Assembly: GCA_017643165.1 (NCBI GenBank)
Contig: JAEPNY010000004.1
Span: 62,001 to 126,000 of the forward strand
Reading direction: 5' to 3'
DNA length: 64,000 nt
Source: Psychroserpens sp.
Lineage (GTDB): Bacteria; Bacteroidota; Bacteroidia; Flavobacteriales; Flavobacteriaceae
Shown here: positions 51,590 to 61,274 of the stretch, piece by piece
Layout of the letters: each line of letters opens with the position of its first letter
How positions within the stretch are numbered: position 1 is the first letter of the stretch
Program-made: the position numbers and the translations under genes
The notes under the pieces: generated by a model
What the model was told of the DNA's origin: nothing
Databases searched by the model: none
What the model saw: the letters and a program-made list of their open reading frames with translations, nothing else

Positions 51590-54364
51590 ATGAAAAGGAA
51601 ATTTCTGACTATTGCATCAATAGTCACTCTCTCTATTGTGCCTACTTTATTGTTTAACTGCGAAGAATCTAATCAAGATTCAACCGAAAAACTTAGGCAA
51701 GAACACTTATCACATCTTGAAAACAGTCCTTACAAAGAGACGCAAAAGCTTTCTAGAAAGGAAAGAAAGGCAATGGGTCTTCCACCTAATGCGTATTATG
51801 AGCAGCTTTGGGAACTGGAGATGGATCCATCTACAGGTCGTCCAATGCCTGAGCGTGCATTTCAAGTTCAGCAAGAATTGGAAGCGCAACGTGTTTTACA
51901 ACGAGGCGTTGGTGGTGATAATGTTAATCCATGGGTAGACCGAGGACCAAATGATCAAGGTGGACGTACACGAGGCATCATGTTCGATCCTAATGACGTA
52001 GGAAATGCAGATCCTAATGATGATTACACACGTGTATTTGCTGGTGGTGTATCTGGAGGTCTTTGGGTTAATGAAGATATTACAGATCCTAATCAATCTT
52101 GGACCTTAGTACCAGGAATTGGCGCAAATATTTCAGTAACAGTTATCGTTTCAGACCCTAACGATTCAAATACGTTCTATATTGGTTCAGGTGAATCTTA
52201 CACGAATGGTGCGGCTGTTGGACGTGGTGTTTGGAAATCTTCAGATGGCGGAGTAACATGGTCTAATATTTTCGGAGGTTACACTGGTTTTGACAGCGGA
52301 AATAATTTTGTTGACGGAATTTTTTACATTAATGATATTGTAGTACGTGATAATGGCGGTGTTTCTGAAGTTTATGCTGCTGTTGCGGGTGGATTTTATC
52401 AATCTGCGAATAGTCCAAGTAACTTTCAAGGACTCGATGAAATGGGCTTATATAAATCTGTTGATGGTGGTGCTAACTGGACGCGATTTAATATCACACA
52501 TAATGATGGGTCTTTCAAAAACCCTAATGATATCGAATTAGATGTCAATAATAATATATGGTTCACTACAACACGAAATTCATTTGGAAATAACGGAGGT
52601 GATATTTATAAATCAACCGATGGTAATACATTTACGTTAGAAAGATCATTTGGAGCCGCTAGACGAACAGAATTAGAACCGCATCCTACAAACCCAAACC
52701 TCTTTTTTGTTGTTTGTAACATTGGTGGACAAGCAGATATTTTCTTCACAACTGATGCCTTTGCATCAGCTGCTAATATCTCTGTAGTAAATGAGCCAAA
52801 TGATGTAGATAATGGCATTCCGGCAACTGATTATACGAGAGGTCAGGCGTTCTATGACTTACCTGTCGAAATGGATCCAACTGGTAAATTATATGTAGGT
52901 GGAATTGACTTATTTTCTTCCACAGATTTAGGCTTTAACTGGACACAGATTTCTAAGTGGTCAAATAATAACAACTTAGCAGCACTTCAGGTGCCAAGAG
53001 TACATGCAGATCAACATGCTATTGTATTTAGACCTGGTACAAATGGAACTCAGGCTGTTTTTGGTAATGATGGAGGAGTTTATTATGCACCAGACATGAA
53101 TAACATAGTAGGAAATCCAAGTGCTATCGAGCCTAGAAATAAAGATTACAATACGATTCAGTTTTATTACGGTTCAATCGATCCGGCAGATACAGCAACG
53201 AATTTGGCTGGAGGTACTCAGGATAATGGAACTCAGTTTGTTAATGATGCTGCACCTGGCGCTAATGCTTTTTTTGATCCTGTTGGAGGTGATGGTGGAT
53301 TTACAGAGTTTGCTGGTGACGGAAGTTATGTGATAACAACTTATCCTGGGAATTCTCATCGCTTTATTAGTTATCCAAGTTTTACTAATTTTTCGGCCAT
53401 CACAACACAAGGTGGTGGAAGCTTTATAAATGAAGCTACATTGGATAAGAATTTAGACATTTTATATGTAAATGCGTCAAGTAATGGAAATGGAATCGCA
53501 TTAGAGCGTGTAAAAGAATTTACACCTGGAGGTCCAGCTCGAGAGAATGATCTTATTACATCAGGGTTGTTCAATGCGACACCAAGTGCATTGAAAGTTT
53601 CACCATTTACTACGACATCTTCTACGCTATATGTTGGCTTAAGAAGTGGACGATTATTAAGAGGAACATTTGCTGATATTGCTGTCCCTGCATTTGTAAA
53701 TATCTCAGGACCAGGTTTCGTGGGAAGTATTTCTGATATCGAGTTTGGACAAACGGAACAAGAAATTTTCGTAACCATGCATAATTATGGTGTACAAAGC
53801 ATTTGGTTCACTGATGATGGTGGTGCAAGTTGGAGAAGTTTAGAAGGAAATTTACCTGATATCCCTGTCAAGGCAATTCTTCAAAACCCATTGATTCCAG
53901 AAGAATTAATTATTGGTACTGAATTAGGTGTTTGGGCTACGGCTGATTATACACAGACCAACCCAACATGGATCCAGGCTTATAACGGAATGAGTGATGT
54001 AACTGTATTAGATCTAGACCTTAAAGCTTCAGATAATACTATCTTAGCTACAACACATGGACGTGGCTTCTTTACAAGTCAATTTACGCCAAGTGCGTTG
54101 AGTGTGTTGGAAAGTCAATTTGCCTCTAATGATATTATCGTATTCCCAACCGTTTCTGAAGGTCAAATTTCTATAAAAGCGATAAGAGAAATGGGAGACT
54201 CTAAGATTAATATCTATAATGTGAATGGCCAACGCGTATACAATACAACAGCCTTCTTATCTGATAATAATACAAACTTAAATCTGAATCTGAATTCAGG
54301 AATTTACTTTGTTGATATTCGTGTTGATAATTATTCTGAAACTAAGAAAATCATCATTAAATAA
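51590..54364 (+). CDS. T9SS-secreted BNR/VPS10-like beta-propeller protein
   Basis: A 924-residue protein with an N-terminal hydrophobic export signal (about 4-24) ending near a Cys (LFNCEES), whose lipobox is poor because Asn precedes it. The body has beta-propeller units with Asp-box repeats: SSDGGVTW, SVDGGANW, STDGNTF and TDDGGASW. A type A T9SS tail closes it (about 845-924, with IIVFPTVSEGQISIKA and the end KKIIIK). It is expected at the cell surface or outside. It starts 19 bases after dgt and may share its transcript, though no function links them. A related propeller protein at 28556 lacks the tail. Confidence 0.82.
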   Translation: MKRKFLTIASIVTLSIVPTLLFNCEESNQDSTEKLRQEHLSHLENSPYKETQKLSRKERKAMGLPPNAYYEQLWELEMDPSTGRPMPERAFQVQQELEAQRVLQRGVGGDNVNPWVDRGPNDQGGRTRGIMFDPNDVGNADPNDDYTRVFAGGVSGGLWVNEDITDPNQSWTLVPGIGANISVTVIVSDPNDSNTFYIGSGESYTNGAAVGRGVWKSSDGGVTWSNIFGGYTGFDSGNNFVDGIFYINDIVVRDNGGVSEVYAAVAGGFYQSANSPSNFQGLDEMGLYKSVDGGANWTRFNITHNDGSFKNPNDIELDVNNNIWFTTTRNSFGNNGGDIYKSTDGNTFTLERSFGAARRTELEPHPTNPNLFFVVCNIGGQADIFFTTDAFASAANISVVNEPNDVDNGIPATDYTRGQAFYDLPVEMDPTGKLYVGGIDLFSSTDLGFNWTQISKWSNNNNLAALQVPRVHADQHAIVFRPGTNGTQAVFGNDGGVYYAPDMNNIVGNPSAIEPRNKDYNTIQFYYGSIDPADTATNLAGGTQDNGTQFVNDAAPGANAFFDPVGGDGGFTEFAGDGSYVITTYPGNSHRFISYPSFTNFSAITTQGGGSFINEATLDKNLDILYVNASSNGNGIALERVKEFTPGGPARENDLITSGLFNATPSALKVSPFTTTSSTLYVGLRSGRLLRGTFADIAVPAFVNISGPGFVGSISDIEFGQTEQEIFVTMHNYGVQSIWFTDDGGASWRSLEGNLPDIPVKAILQNPLIPEELIIGTELGVWATADYTQTNPTWIQAYNGMSDVTVLDLDLKASDNTILATTHGRGFFTSQFTPSALSVLESQFASNDIIVFPTVSEGQISIKAIREMGDSKINIYNVNGQRVYNTTAFLSDNNTNLNLNLNSGIYFVDIRVDNYSETKKIIIK

Positions 54365-54384
54365 GTAAGATCTTTGTGACAAAG

Positions 54385-54411
54385 AAGGGAGCTTTTAACG
54401 GCTCCCTTTTT
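54385..54411 (+). terminator. Terminator of the T9SS BNR gene
   Basis: AAGGGAGC (54385-54392) pairs with GCTCCCTT (54401-54408) around an 8-base loop, followed by T, 20 bases after the stop codon. Confidence 0.8.
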
Positions 54412-54436
54412 TAATTTGTGCATTTCATCGATAAAA

Positions 54437-54467
54437 TTTGCACTTGAGCGTTAATTGGTTATATTTG
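54437..54467 (+). promoter_or_regulatory. Promoter of the small 54496 gene
   Basis: TTTG (54437-54440) and TATATTTG (54460-54467) are separated by exactly 19 bases, both perfect matches. The start codon is at 54496, giving a leader of about 20 bases. Confidence 0.85.
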
Positions 54468-54495
54468 TATAATCGAATCTATTAAACCTACAATT

Positions 54496-54675
54496 ATGAG
54501 AAAAAATATTCTTGGAGCAGCCGTGATCTTCTTCGTGACGTTAGCCTTCTTATTAATGTTGGATGATATTACAAGTACAGGAAATCAAGAACCTCAAATA
54601 AACGTGGAAGTTTTTGAGGCAGATACCGATCAAGGTGGCCAGCCTGAAATGGCTACGACAGACGTTGAAGAATAG
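54496..54675 (+). CDS. Small membrane-anchored acidic protein, 59 residues
   Basis: A 59-residue protein with a basic N-terminus (MRKN) and one transmembrane helix (about residues 5-22), followed by a soluble tail that is acidic and rich in Glu, Asp and Gln (NQEPQINVEVFEADTDQ). The helix probably stays as an anchor, since no clear cleavage site follows. A perfect promoter lies directly upstream, so it is very likely a real gene. Its 3' end overlaps the end of the convergent dxs by 23 bases. No family recognised. Confidence 0.68.
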   Translation: MRKNILGAAVIFFVTLAFLLMLDDITSTGNQEPQINVEVFEADTDQGGQPEMATTDVEE

Positions 54676-56422
54676 ACTGAAACAACATAGTTAGACTACC
54701 GGCATCAATCTTAATAGATTGATGTTGTTGTTTTATAGAACCATGTTCTATGAATTTGTCTGGAACACCTAAGATGTGGAGTTTATTCTTATAACTATGT
54801 TTACTCGCAAATTCTGAAATTGCACTTCCAAAACCACCAGTAATAACGCCGTCTTCAATTGTAACAATCTCCATGTAAGTATCAAAGATTTCATGAAGTA
54901 GCGATTGATCTAAAGGCTTTACAAATCGCATATCAAAGTGAGCGATATCCATGTCCACATTCTTTAATACGTCTTCTACATTATATGCCATACTCCCAAT
55001 ACTTAACACCGCTATATTTGACCCTTCTCTAAGCTGAACTCCACTTCCAATGGTGACTTTCGAGAAACTTTGTCTCCAATCCGTGAGACGACCTCGCCCA
55101 CGCGGATAGCGAATGGCTATTGGATGGTCTAATCTTGTTTGTACTGTATACATTATGTTGCGAAGCTCAATCTCATTTCTTGGTGCACAAATAATCATGT
55201 TTGGAATACTTCTCAAATAGGCTAAGTCAAAAACACCGTGATGTGTTGCACCGTCTTCACCAACTAATCCAGCTCGATCTAAACAGAAGACAACAGGCAG
55301 GTTTTGAAGCGCAACATCATGAATGACCTGATCGTAAGCGCGTTGTAAGAATGTTGAATATATATTACAAAATGGAATCAACCCTTGCGTTGCCATACCT
55401 GCCGCTAGCGTAACTGCATGTTGTTCGGCAATACCAACATCAAAAGCTCGATCAGGGAATTGATCCATCATAAATTTTAATGAACTGCCAGTAGGCATAG
55501 CAGGTGTAATACCAATTATAGATTCGTTTGATTTGGCAAGCTCAACAATTGTGTGTCCAAATACGTCTTGAAATTTAGGCGCTTCGGATGAACTTTCTTT
55601 TGGGATAAGATCTCCAGTTTTAGCATCGAATTTTCCGGGAGCGTGATATTTTACCTGATCAGTTTCAGCTTGTTTAAGTCCCTTGCCTTTTGTGGTAATC
55701 ACATGCAAGAATTTAGGGCCTTTTATGTCCTTTAGCCGTTCTAGTTCTGATATTAAAGTATTTAAATCGTGCCCATCAATAGGTCCAGAATAGTTGAAAT
55801 TTAAAGCTTCAAATATATTATCCTGCTGATCTTCTCCCTTTTTTACATTAGTGAGGTATTGCTTTAACGCGCCAACACTTGGATCTATTCCTATAGCATT
55901 ATCATTTAAGATGACTAATAAATTTGCATCCGTAACACCAGCATGGTTTAAGCCTTCAAACGCCATACCACTAGCAATTGATGCATCTCCAATAACAGCG
56001 ATATGATTTCTACTTTCTCTTTTAATTTTTGAAGCGATAGCCATTCCTAATGCCGCTGAGATTGCGGTAGATGAATGTCCAACGCCAAATGTGTCATAGT
56101 CGCTTTCATCACGTTTAGGGAAACCGCTTATGCCTTCCCATTGTCTGTTGGTATGAAATATGGATTTACGACCTGTGAGTATTTTGTGACCATAGGCTTG
56201 ATGACCAACATCCCATACTAGCAGGTCATCTGGTGTGTTAAACACATAATGGAGCGCAATTGTAAGTTCTACAACGCCTAAACTAGCCCCAAGATGACCT
56301 TCTTTTGTAGCGACAATATTAATTATGAATTCCCGAATTTCTTTAGCTAATTGTGGCAACTCAGATTGCTCCACCTTTCGCAGATCTGAAGGAAAATCGA
56401 TATGATCCAATAATCTTTTCAT
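54653..56422 (-). CDS. dxs: 1-deoxy-D-xylulose-5-phosphate synthase
   Basis: A 589-residue thiamine-diphosphate enzyme that joins pyruvate and glyceraldehyde 3-phosphate, the first step of non-mevalonate isoprenoid synthesis. Visible are the ThDP-binding IGDASIASGMAFEGLNHAG, followed by ILNDNAIGIDPSVG, the catalytic DVGIAEQHAVTLAAGMA near residue 333, and HIITTKGKG-like VITTKGKGL. It is somewhat shorter than the E. coli enzyme but shows no gap in the domains. It diverges from tadA, 41 bases apart, and is not in an isoprenoid gene cluster. Confidence 0.95.
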   Translation of the reverse strand: MKRLLDHIDFPSDLRKVEQSELPQLAKEIREFIINIVATKEGHLGASLGVVELTIALHYVFNTPDDLLVWDVGHQAYGHKILTGRKSIFHTNRQWEGISGFPKRDESDYDTFGVGHSSTAISAALGMAIASKIKRESRNHIAVIGDASIASGMAFEGLNHAGVTDANLLVILNDNAIGIDPSVGALKQYLTNVKKGEDQQDNIFEALNFNYSGPIDGHDLNTLISELERLKDIKGPKFLHVITTKGKGLKQAETDQVKYHAPGKFDAKTGDLIPKESSSEAPKFQDVFGHTIVELAKSNESIIGITPAMPTGSSLKFMMDQFPDRAFDVGIAEQHAVTLAAGMATQGLIPFCNIYSTFLQRAYDQVIHDVALQNLPVVFCLDRAGLVGEDGATHHGVFDLAYLRSIPNMIICAPRNEIELRNIMYTVQTRLDHPIAIRYPRGRGRLTDWRQSFSKVTIGSGVQLREGSNIAVLSIGSMAYNVEDVLKNVDMDIAHFDMRFVKPLDQSLLHEIFDTYMEIVTIEDGVITGGFGSAISEFASKHSYKNKLHILGVPDKFIEHGSIKQQHQSIKIDAGSLTMLFQSILQRLS

Positions 56423-56463
56423 GAGTTTGCAAAGGTACGAGTTGTTATTGTATTTTTACAACT

Positions 56464-56913
56464 ATGGAAAATCCATTTGACGATTCTTATTTTATGAAAA
56501 AGGCGCTTCAAGAAGCTGAAGATGCTTTTGAAAAGGGCGAAATACCTGTAGGAGCTGTGGTTGTTATTGATGATCGAGTGATTGCAAGAGCTCATAATCT
56601 TACAGAATTATTGAATGATGTCACTGCGCATGCCGAGATGCAGGCTATCACGGCAGCGGCAAATTTTTTAGGAGGTAAATACTTAGTTAATTGCACATTA
56701 TATGTCACGCTAGAACCTTGTCAAATGTGTGCTGGCGCACTTTACTGGAGTCAAATTTCAAGGATAGTGTATGGCGCAAGAGACGAGGAACGTGGTTGTA
56801 TTAATCTTAAAACGAAGTTACATCCTAAAACTAAAATAGTAGGAGGAGTTATGGCCGATGAAGCGTCTCAGCTTCTCAAGCGCTTTTTTATTCAAAAACG
56901 CAATTTAAATTGA
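56464..56913 (+). CDS. tadA: tRNA-specific adenosine deaminase TadA
   Basis: A 149-residue zinc deaminase converting adenosine to inosine at the wobble position of tRNA-Arg(ACG). Catalytic and zinc residues H56-A-E58 and P85-C86-Q-M-C89 are in place, in the contexts DVTAHAEMQAI and EPCQMCAGAL. The neighbouring guanine deaminase family is similar, but the GAL after the second Cys and the SQISRIVYGARDE segment fit TadA. Length is normal. Transcribed alone, divergent from dxs. Confidence 0.9.
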   Translation: MENPFDDSYFMKKALQEAEDAFEKGEIPVGAVVVIDDRVIARAHNLTELLNDVTAHAEMQAITAAANFLGGKYLVNCTLYVTLEPCQMCAGALYWSQISRIVYGARDEERGCINLKTKLHPKTKIVGGVMADEASQLLKRFFIQKRNLN

Positions 56914-56920
56914 CAAAAAA

Positions 56921-56944
56921 AACGCCTAACTTTCGTTAGACGTT
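56921..56944 (-). terminator. Terminator of the cold-shock gene
   Basis: AACGCCTAAC (56921-56930) and GTTAGACGTT (56935-56944) form a 10-bp stem with one mismatch and a TTTC-position loop. On the minus strand eight T follow, so it ends the cold-shock transcript 20 bases after its stop. Confidence 0.8.
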
Positions 56945-56964
56945 GAAACTGCGTAAGTATATCA

Positions 56965-57156
56965 TTATAGAACGCTTACATTTGCTGCAACCATTCCTTT
57001 GCGTCCTTCTTCTTCTGTGTACTCAACATTATCTCCTTCACGAAGTTCTACACCATTAAGGTTTGAAACGTGAACGAAAATGTCTTTTCCTGTTTCGTCG
57101 TTGGTAATAAATCCAAATCCTTTTGAATCATTAAAAAATTTAACTGTTCCAGTCAT
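56965..57156 (-). CDS. Cold-shock domain protein (CspA family)
   Basis: A 63-residue single-stranded nucleic acid binding protein with the OB-fold cold-shock domain. RNP1 is K12-GFGFI and RNP2 is DIFVHV (residues 25-30). It acts as an RNA chaperone. The acidic loop near residues 19-25 (NDETGKD) is flavobacterial in style. A -7 box TACATTTG lies 28 bases before the start, giving a short leader of about 20 bases, unlike the long thermosensing leader of E. coli cspA. Confidence 0.95.
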   Translation of the reverse strand: MTGTVKFFNDSKGFGFITNDETGKDIFVHVSNLNGVELREGDNVEYTEEEGRKGMVAANVSVL

Positions 57157-57183
57157 TGTAAAAAAATAAAAATTATTAAGTTA

Positions 57184-57191
57184 CAAATGTA
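57184..57191 (-). promoter_or_regulatory. -7 box of the cold-shock gene
   Basis: TACATTTG on the minus strand matches TAnnTTTG, 28 bases before the ATG at 57156. No clear -33 box is present at the right distance. Confidence 0.5.
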
Positions 57192-57258
57192 CGGCTAAAA
57201 AAAGTCCCTAATGTTAATAAATCGTTTTATTTTAAATAATTGATAATTAAATAATTAA

Positions 57259-57495
57259 TTAATAGTCATGATTTCGTTGATTTTCGCGCATTTTCTCTAA
57301 GTTCTCCTGAGTTAGCATGTAGTCTTTTATATCCTTACCTTTCCATCGGTAATAGATAAACAAAGGAAACACGACAATAAATAAGCCTATTACCCCAAAG
57401 CCAATCATTTTTTGTGAATAAGGTAGGTCAAATATGAATCCACATACGATACTACCAAAAGCTAGGATAAATGAGAATAGAATTGCATATTTCAT
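57259..57495 (-). CDS. Small two-helix membrane protein
   Basis: A 78-residue protein with two transmembrane helices (about 3-24 and 29-50), then a basic and polar tail (YYRWKGKDIKDYMLTQENLEKM) that should lie in the cytoplasm. No family recognised with confidence. It starts 12 bases after the ClC channel gene and may be co-transcribed with it. Confidence 0.7.
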   Translation of the reverse strand: MKYAILFSFILAFGSIVCGFIFDLPYSQKMIGFGVIGLFIVVFPLFIYYRWKGKDIKDYMLTQENLEKMRENQRNHDY

Positions 57496-57507
57496 TGTTT
57501 GATCATT

Positions 57508-59286
57508 TTAAGCGGTAAAATTAATTAATTCACGTCTATATGCTGTTAGTAATTTAGACTTTGATACAATGCCGTAATATTTATTATTTCTTATGACTGG
57601 TAAATTCCAGGCGCCTGTATCCTGAAATTTCCGCATAACATCTTTTACGGAATCCATTTCAAAATGAATATGTTCTGCTGGATTATGCATAAATGTTTCA
57701 ACTGAAGTGGTATCATGAAGACTACTATCAAACATAACGGTTCTAATATCGTCAAGAAAAATTATCCCGACTAAATAATGCTGTTCATCAACCACAGGAA
57801 ATAGATTCCGACTAGATTTTGCCACGCCTTCGTGCAACATTTGCCCGAGGGACATTTCTGGATGTACTACGGTAAAGTCCTTTTCAATGACGTTATCAAG
57901 CTTCATCAAGGTTAATATGGATTGATCCTTGTCATGGGTTAACAATGCACCTTTTTCAGCAAGTTCTTTAGTATATATGGTATGATCAATGGTATTTTTA
58001 GTAATTATAAATGACATGGAAACGGTAATCATCAAAGGAACAAACAATTGATAACCTCCTGTGATTTCCGCAATTAAGAAAATGGCAGTCAAAGGTGCAT
58101 GGAGTACACCTGCTATTAAACCTGCCATTCCTATTAGTGTAAAGTTTGATTCAGATACTTGATATCCGAGGCCAATATTATTAATAATTTTGGCCACAAC
58201 ATTTCCTAAAGCACTTCCCATTACCATGGTTGGGATGATAATTCCACCAGCACCACCAGCTGCAAATGTTGTAGTCATCGCTACCGCTTTAAAAATTGTG
58301 ATTCCAATAAGAAGCGCGATTACAACCCAAATTTTATCGAGATGATCATCAAAAGGTGTTTGACCTAATGCATGAAGATGATTGCCTTCGAGCAGGTCAT
58401 TAATAAAACCAAATCCCTCACCATATAATGGAGGAATCAAATAAAGCATAACGCCGATAGCAAGTCCGCCAACGATCAATTTTTGACCATTAGTTTTAAA
58501 GCGGTCAAAGAATTTGTAAACTGCAAAATAGATCTTCGAGAAATAGATTGAGGCTATGCCAGTTCCAATTCCTAGAATAATGAAGAATATGGTATCTCTA
58601 AGTTCGAATGGTGTATTAACGTTGAAATTAAATAGAACGCCATTTCCAACAAAGAAATAGGATGTCAAGACCGATGAAACCGATGCAATTAAAAGTGGTA
58701 ATAAGGACGCGAATGTCAGATCCAGACTAAATACTTCAATAGCGAATATAATAGCTGCAATAGGACTCTGAAAGATTGAAGCGATGGCGCCTGCAGCCGC
58801 ACAGCCAATAAGTAACGTTCTTGTCTTTCGATCCACATGAAATAATTGTCCGATGTTAGAACTTACGCCAGATGCTGATGCAATCGCTGGTCCTAGTAAT
58901 CCAACTGAACCTCCAAATCCTGCCGTTAAAGGAGCCGTAATTAGTGGTAAATAAATTCTACTTCTAGCTAATAGTCCATCTTTTTTTGACAATGCAAAGA
59001 GAATACTTGGGATGGCATGTTCAATGGGTTTCTTTGAGACGTATTTTACAAATAAATAGACTAACCATAAACCAATTACAGGAAGAATAAAATAAATACT
59101 ATTCCTTGATACAATTGCTAAATGATCAAGAATCCATTCGATGCCAAAGGTGATATTTTTGATCAAAACAGATACTAATCCAGCCAGTAATCCTATTAAT
59201 ATTGCCAGTAAAAAAATAAAGTTCTTCTGCGATATGTACTTATATCGCAAAATGAGCAAACGCTTAATAAGTTTTTGGATTGGCAT
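57508..59286 (-). CDS. ClC-type chloride channel with CBS domains, atypical filter
   Basis: A 592-residue ClC protein: transmembrane domain about residues 20-430, then two CBS domains (about 455-580). The Cl--binding motifs are altered. The GSGIP position reads EHAIP (89-93), the GREGP position reads GLLGP (129-133), so the gating glutamate is leucine (L131), and the GIFAP position reads GIIIP in a Gly-rich GGAGGIIIP. Loss of the gating Glu suggests a channel or altered coupling rather than a Cl-/H+ exchanger. Transport of chloride is inferred from the family. It starts 45 bases after aspS, beyond a terminator. Confidence 0.85.
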   Translation of the reverse strand: MPIQKLIKRLLILRYKYISQKNFIFLLAILIGLLAGLVSVLIKNITFGIEWILDHLAIVSRNSIYFILPVIGLWLVYLFVKYVSKKPIEHAIPSILFALSKKDGLLARSRIYLPLITAPLTAGFGGSVGLLGPAIASASGVSSNIGQLFHVDRKTRTLLIGCAAAGAIASIFQSPIAAIIFAIEVFSLDLTFASLLPLLIASVSSVLTSYFFVGNGVLFNFNVNTPFELRDTIFFIILGIGTGIASIYFSKIYFAVYKFFDRFKTNGQKLIVGGLAIGVMLYLIPPLYGEGFGFINDLLEGNHLHALGQTPFDDHLDKIWVVIALLIGITIFKAVAMTTTFAAGGAGGIIIPTMVMGSALGNVVAKIINNIGLGYQVSESNFTLIGMAGLIAGVLHAPLTAIFLIAEITGGYQLFVPLMITVSMSFIITKNTIDHTIYTKELAEKGALLTHDKDQSILTLMKLDNVIEKDFTVVHPEMSLGQMLHEGVAKSSRNLFPVVDEQHYLVGIIFLDDIRTVMFDSSLHDTTSVETFMHNPAEHIHFEMDSVKDVMRKFQDTGAWNLPVIRNNKYYGIVSKSKLLTAYRRELINFTA

Positions 59287-59302
59287 AATCTAAAACTAAT
59301 AA

Positions 59303-59327
59303 AAAATCCTGCAAGCAGCAGGATTTT
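59303..59327 (-). terminator. Terminator of aspS
   Basis: AAAATCCTGC (59303-59312) and GCAGGATTTT (59318-59327) form a 10-bp stem with a 5-base loop. On the minus strand the stem is followed by T runs, 4 bases after the aspS stop. Confidence 0.85.
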
Positions 59328-59330
59328 AAA

Positions 59331-61085
59331 TTATGATTTCATATCGAGTTTGAGATTTAATTCGGTGAGTTGTGCATCATCTATTGGAGCTGGAGCATCA
59401 ATCATAATATCTCTTCCACTATTGTTTTTAGGGAAGGCAATAAAATCTCGAATCGTTTCTTGTCCGCCTAGAATTGCCACAAGTCTGTCAAGACCGAATG
59501 CGAGTCCACCATGTGGTGGTGCTCCGTATTGGAATGCATCCATTAAAAATCCGAATTGTGCTTTTGCTTCTTCTTCCGTAAAACCAAGATAATCAAACAT
59601 TAATGCCTGTGTCGCTTTATCATGAATACGAATAGAACCTCCGCCTATTTCGTTTCCGTTCAGGACAAGATCATAGGCATTCGCTTTTACAGCTCCTGGA
59701 TCAGTTTTAAGTAATTCGATCTGGCCAGGTTTAGGTGAGGTGAATGGATGATGCATCGCATGATAACGCTCAGTTTCTTCGTCCCATTCTAATAGTGGAA
59801 AATCAAGAACCCAAAGTGGTGCAAATTCATCAGGTTTACGTAAACCTAAACGTTCTGCTAACTCCATTCGTAAAGCACTTAATTGTGCTCTAACTTTATC
59901 TGTATGTCCAGAGAGTACACAAATGAGATCACCTGGTTTTGCACCAGTAACTTCTGCCCATTTTGCTAAATCTTCTTGATCGTAGAATTTATCTACTGAA
60001 GATTTAAATGTACCATCCTCGTTACAACGACAGTATACCATTCCTAAGGCCCCAATTTGTGGTCGTTTTACCCAATCAATGAGTTTGTCGATTTCTTTTC
60101 GGGTGTAGCTACTACCACCTGGTACAGCAATTCCAACAACAAGTTCCGCAGAATTAAATACATTAAAGTCTTTATGTTGTGCTACAGCATTCAATTCGCC
60201 AAACGCCATACCAAATCGAATGTCTGGTTTGTCGTTACCATAAAGACGCATAGCATCATCATATAGCATTCTAGGGAATTTCTCAATTTCAACGCCGTTA
60301 ATTTCTTTAAGTAGATGTCTCGTTAAACCTTCAAAAGCATTTAAGATATCTTCTTGTTCGATAAAGGCCATTTCGCAATCAATCTGAGTAAATTCTGGTT
60401 GTCTATCAGCACGAAGGTCTTCATCTCTAAAACATTTTACGATCTGAAAATATTTATCCATACCGCCAACCATAAGGAGTTGCTTGAATGTTTGAGGCGA
60501 TTGCGGTAAGGCATAAAACTGGCCTTCATTCATACGTGAAGGCACTACAAAATCACGTGCACCTTCTGGAGTAGATTTTATTAAATAAGGTGTTTCAACC
60601 TCAATAAACCCTTCTTTTGATAAATAATTTCTAACCTCTTGAGTGACTTTGTGTCTAAAGATTAAACTGTCTTTTACCGGGTTTCTTCGAATATCTAAAT
60701 AGCGATATTTCATTCGTAACTCCTCGCCACCGTCTGTCTCATCTTCAATGGTAAAGGGAGGAAGTAAAGCTTCATTTAAGATTGTGAGTTCAGATACTAA
60801 AAGTTCGATATCTCCTGTCGGTAGATTTGGATTTTTAGACGCCCTTTCAATGACTTTTCCTTTAACCTGAATAACAAATTCTCTACCAAGTGCCTGCGCT
60901 TGTTCCATCATCGCTTTTGAGGTGCGTTCTTCATCAAAAACTAACTGTGTAATTCCGTAACGATCTCTAAGATCTACCCAAACAATAAACCCTTTATCAC
61001 GAGATTTTTGAACCCATCCTGCGAGTGTGACTTCTGTATTGATATGTGATGCTCTTAATTCACCACAATTATGACTTCTATACAT
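59331..61085 (-). CDS. aspS: Aspartyl-tRNA synthetase
   Basis: A 584-residue class II synthetase charging tRNA-Asp. The N-terminal OB-fold anticodon-binding domain (about residues 1-105) starts [19 protein letters not shown]. The catalytic domain with [18 protein letters not shown] (motif 2) and the C-terminal [16 protein letters not shown] (motif 3) surrounds a bacterial GAD insertion domain. A GatCAB pathway is not needed or excluded by this. Length is normal for bacteria. Transcribed alone with its own terminator. Confidence 0.96.
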   Translation of the reverse strand: MYRSHNCGELRASHINTEVTLAGWVQKSRDKGFIVWVDLRDRYGITQLVFDEERTSKAMMEQAQALGREFVIQVKGKVIERASKNPNLPTGDIELLVSELTILNEALLPPFTIEDETDGGEELRMKYRYLDIRRNPVKDSLIFRHKVTQEVRNYLSKEGFIEVETPYLIKSTPEGARDFVVPSRMNEGQFYALPQSPQTFKQLLMVGGMDKYFQIVKCFRDEDLRADRQPEFTQIDCEMAFIEQEDILNAFEGLTRHLLKEINGVEIEKFPRMLYDDAMRLYGNDKPDIRFGMAFGELNAVAQHKDFNVFNSAELVVGIAVPGGSSYTRKEIDKLIDWVKRPQIGALGMVYCRCNEDGTFKSSVDKFYDQEDLAKWAEVTGAKPGDLICVLSGHTDKVRAQLSALRMELAERLGLRKPDEFAPLWVLDFPLLEWDEETERYHAMHHPFTSPKPGQIELLKTDPGAVKANAYDLVLNGNEIGGGSIRIHDKATQALMFDYLGFTEEEAKAQFGFLMDAFQYGAPPHGGLAFGLDRLVAILGGQETIRDFIAFPKNNSGRDIMIDAPAPIDDAQLTELNLKLDMKS

Positions 61086-61274
61086 ATCTGAATTTTAATC
61101 CTGCAAATTTAAGAAGTTAATAGGTTTAATAAAGTAAAAGACTAAAATTATTGGAATAACAGGTCGAATTTACCTAAAAAGTACATTAAACGATATTCAA
61201 TTAATTTGTTAAAACAAGGAATAATTAACAATAATTTAAGATATTTAGGATAACTAATTCAAAATATTATCATT

